A stretch of 23,062 nt of DNA from Flavobacteriaceae bacterium (GTDB lineage Bacteria; Bacteroidota; Bacteroidia; Flavobacteriales; Flavobacteriaceae): NCBI GenBank assembly GCA_947461915.1, contig CANHNG010000001.1:1-23062 (forward strand), read 5' to 3'. The translations under genes and the position numbers were made by a program. Below the pieces are notes generated by a model. It was not told the DNA's origin, did not search any database, and worked only from the letters and a program-made list of their open reading frames with translations. Below are positions 22,925 through 23,062 of this stretch, one piece after another (the stretch's first letter is position 1; each line of letters starts with the position of its first letter).

Positions 22925-23062
22925 ATGAAAAAATCAGTATTTATACTCGTCGTATTTTTAATTCTGGAGTTTGCATCGATTGCGCAGGCAAATGCTCAAG
23001 GGGGGTCGGGGATGCAAATATTTGTTAAAACCCTAACCGGTAAAACCATCACCTTAGATACG
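22925..23062 (+). CDS. Exported ubiquitin-domain protein, 3' end outside window
   Basis: The frame opens at ATG 22925 and is still open after 46 codons at the window edge. Residues 1-24 look like a Sec signal peptide: basic MKK, a hydrophobic core (SVFILVVFLILEF) and a cleavage site after A-N-A at residue 24. A short linker QGGSG follows. From Met30 (base 23012) the protein reads MQIFVKTLTGKTITLDT. This is identical to eukaryotic ubiquitin at residues 1-15 and differs at 16 and 17 (D, T versus E, V in the human protein). It includes the positions equivalent to K6 and K11 and the first beta-hairpin. Known bacterial parallel: the exported ubiquitin of Bacteroides fragilis. Whether the gene codes for one ubiquitin, a chain, or a fusion, and whether a Gly-Gly tail is present, cannot be seen. 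The codons are AT-leaning and bacterial in style. Confidence 0.85.
   Translation, partial: MKKSVFILVVFLILEFASIAQANAQGGSGMQIFVKTLTGKTITLDT

Noticed and set aside
22925..23062. Ubiquitin-like sequence as eukaryotic contamination
   Set aside because: The ubiquitin frame is continuous with a bacterial signal peptide and follows a flavobacterial gene in the same contig. A chimeric assembly cannot be wholly excluded without reads.

Overview
The window looks like chromosomal DNA from a member of the Flavobacteriaceae (Bacteroidota), most likely Flavobacterium or a close relative. The DNA is AT-rich and genes mostly lack purine-rich Shine-Dalgarno sequences. Many genes are preceded by the Bacteroidota -7 element TAnnTTTG. 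The gene content is family-typical: rnpA next to an S41 protease, a HU-CCDC81/SPOR protein, a DUF4837 lipoprotein, a LysM-type MltD and a fused SpmA-SpmB protein. This genus call is an inference from those traits.

Left part (1-5277): a truncated HD-domain phosphohydrolase, a lipid pair (1-acyl-glycerol-phosphate acyltransferase, then a soluble acyl-ACP desaturase) read leftward, then rnpA, a carboxyl-terminal processing protease and a translationally coupled tandem OmpA-domain protein read rightward. Middle (5278-11459): all leftward, with an ElaA-like acetyltransferase, a DUF4837 lipoprotein, an MltD-like transglycosylase with four LysM domains, phosphoglycerate kinase, a repeat-bearing gap, and a lipoprotein with one FN3 and one FISUMP domain. 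Next (11579-14778): DNA polymerase III delta-prime, a DoxX-family membrane protein, a hotdog thioesterase and recA.

The stretch from recA to dprA (14779-19111) is rich in dispersed repeats. Two small stand-alone nuclease-like genes lie here, each bracketed by its own repeat type: a GxxExxY (PD-(D/E)XK-like) gene between 33-bp terminal inverted repeats, and a GIY-YIG gene between two copies of a palindromic-ended element. A third copy of that element lies after recA, and a fragment of another repeat type is read through in frame inside dprA. A second PlsC-type acyltransferase and trpS sit among them.

Right part (19112-23062): the HU-CCDC81/SPOR protein, a decayed O6-methylguanine-DNA methyltransferase gene that has lost its catalytic middle, a DEDDy 3'-5' exonuclease, the SpmA-SpmB fusion protein, and finally the most surprising feature. 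At 22925 an open reading frame begins that encodes a Sec-type signal peptide followed directly by the N-terminus of ubiquitin (15 of the first 17 residues identical to eukaryotic ubiquitin). It runs off the end of the window. It has its own intergenic region with two overlapping palindromes. An exported ubiquitin in a flavobacterium is the best candidate for a poorly described system here.
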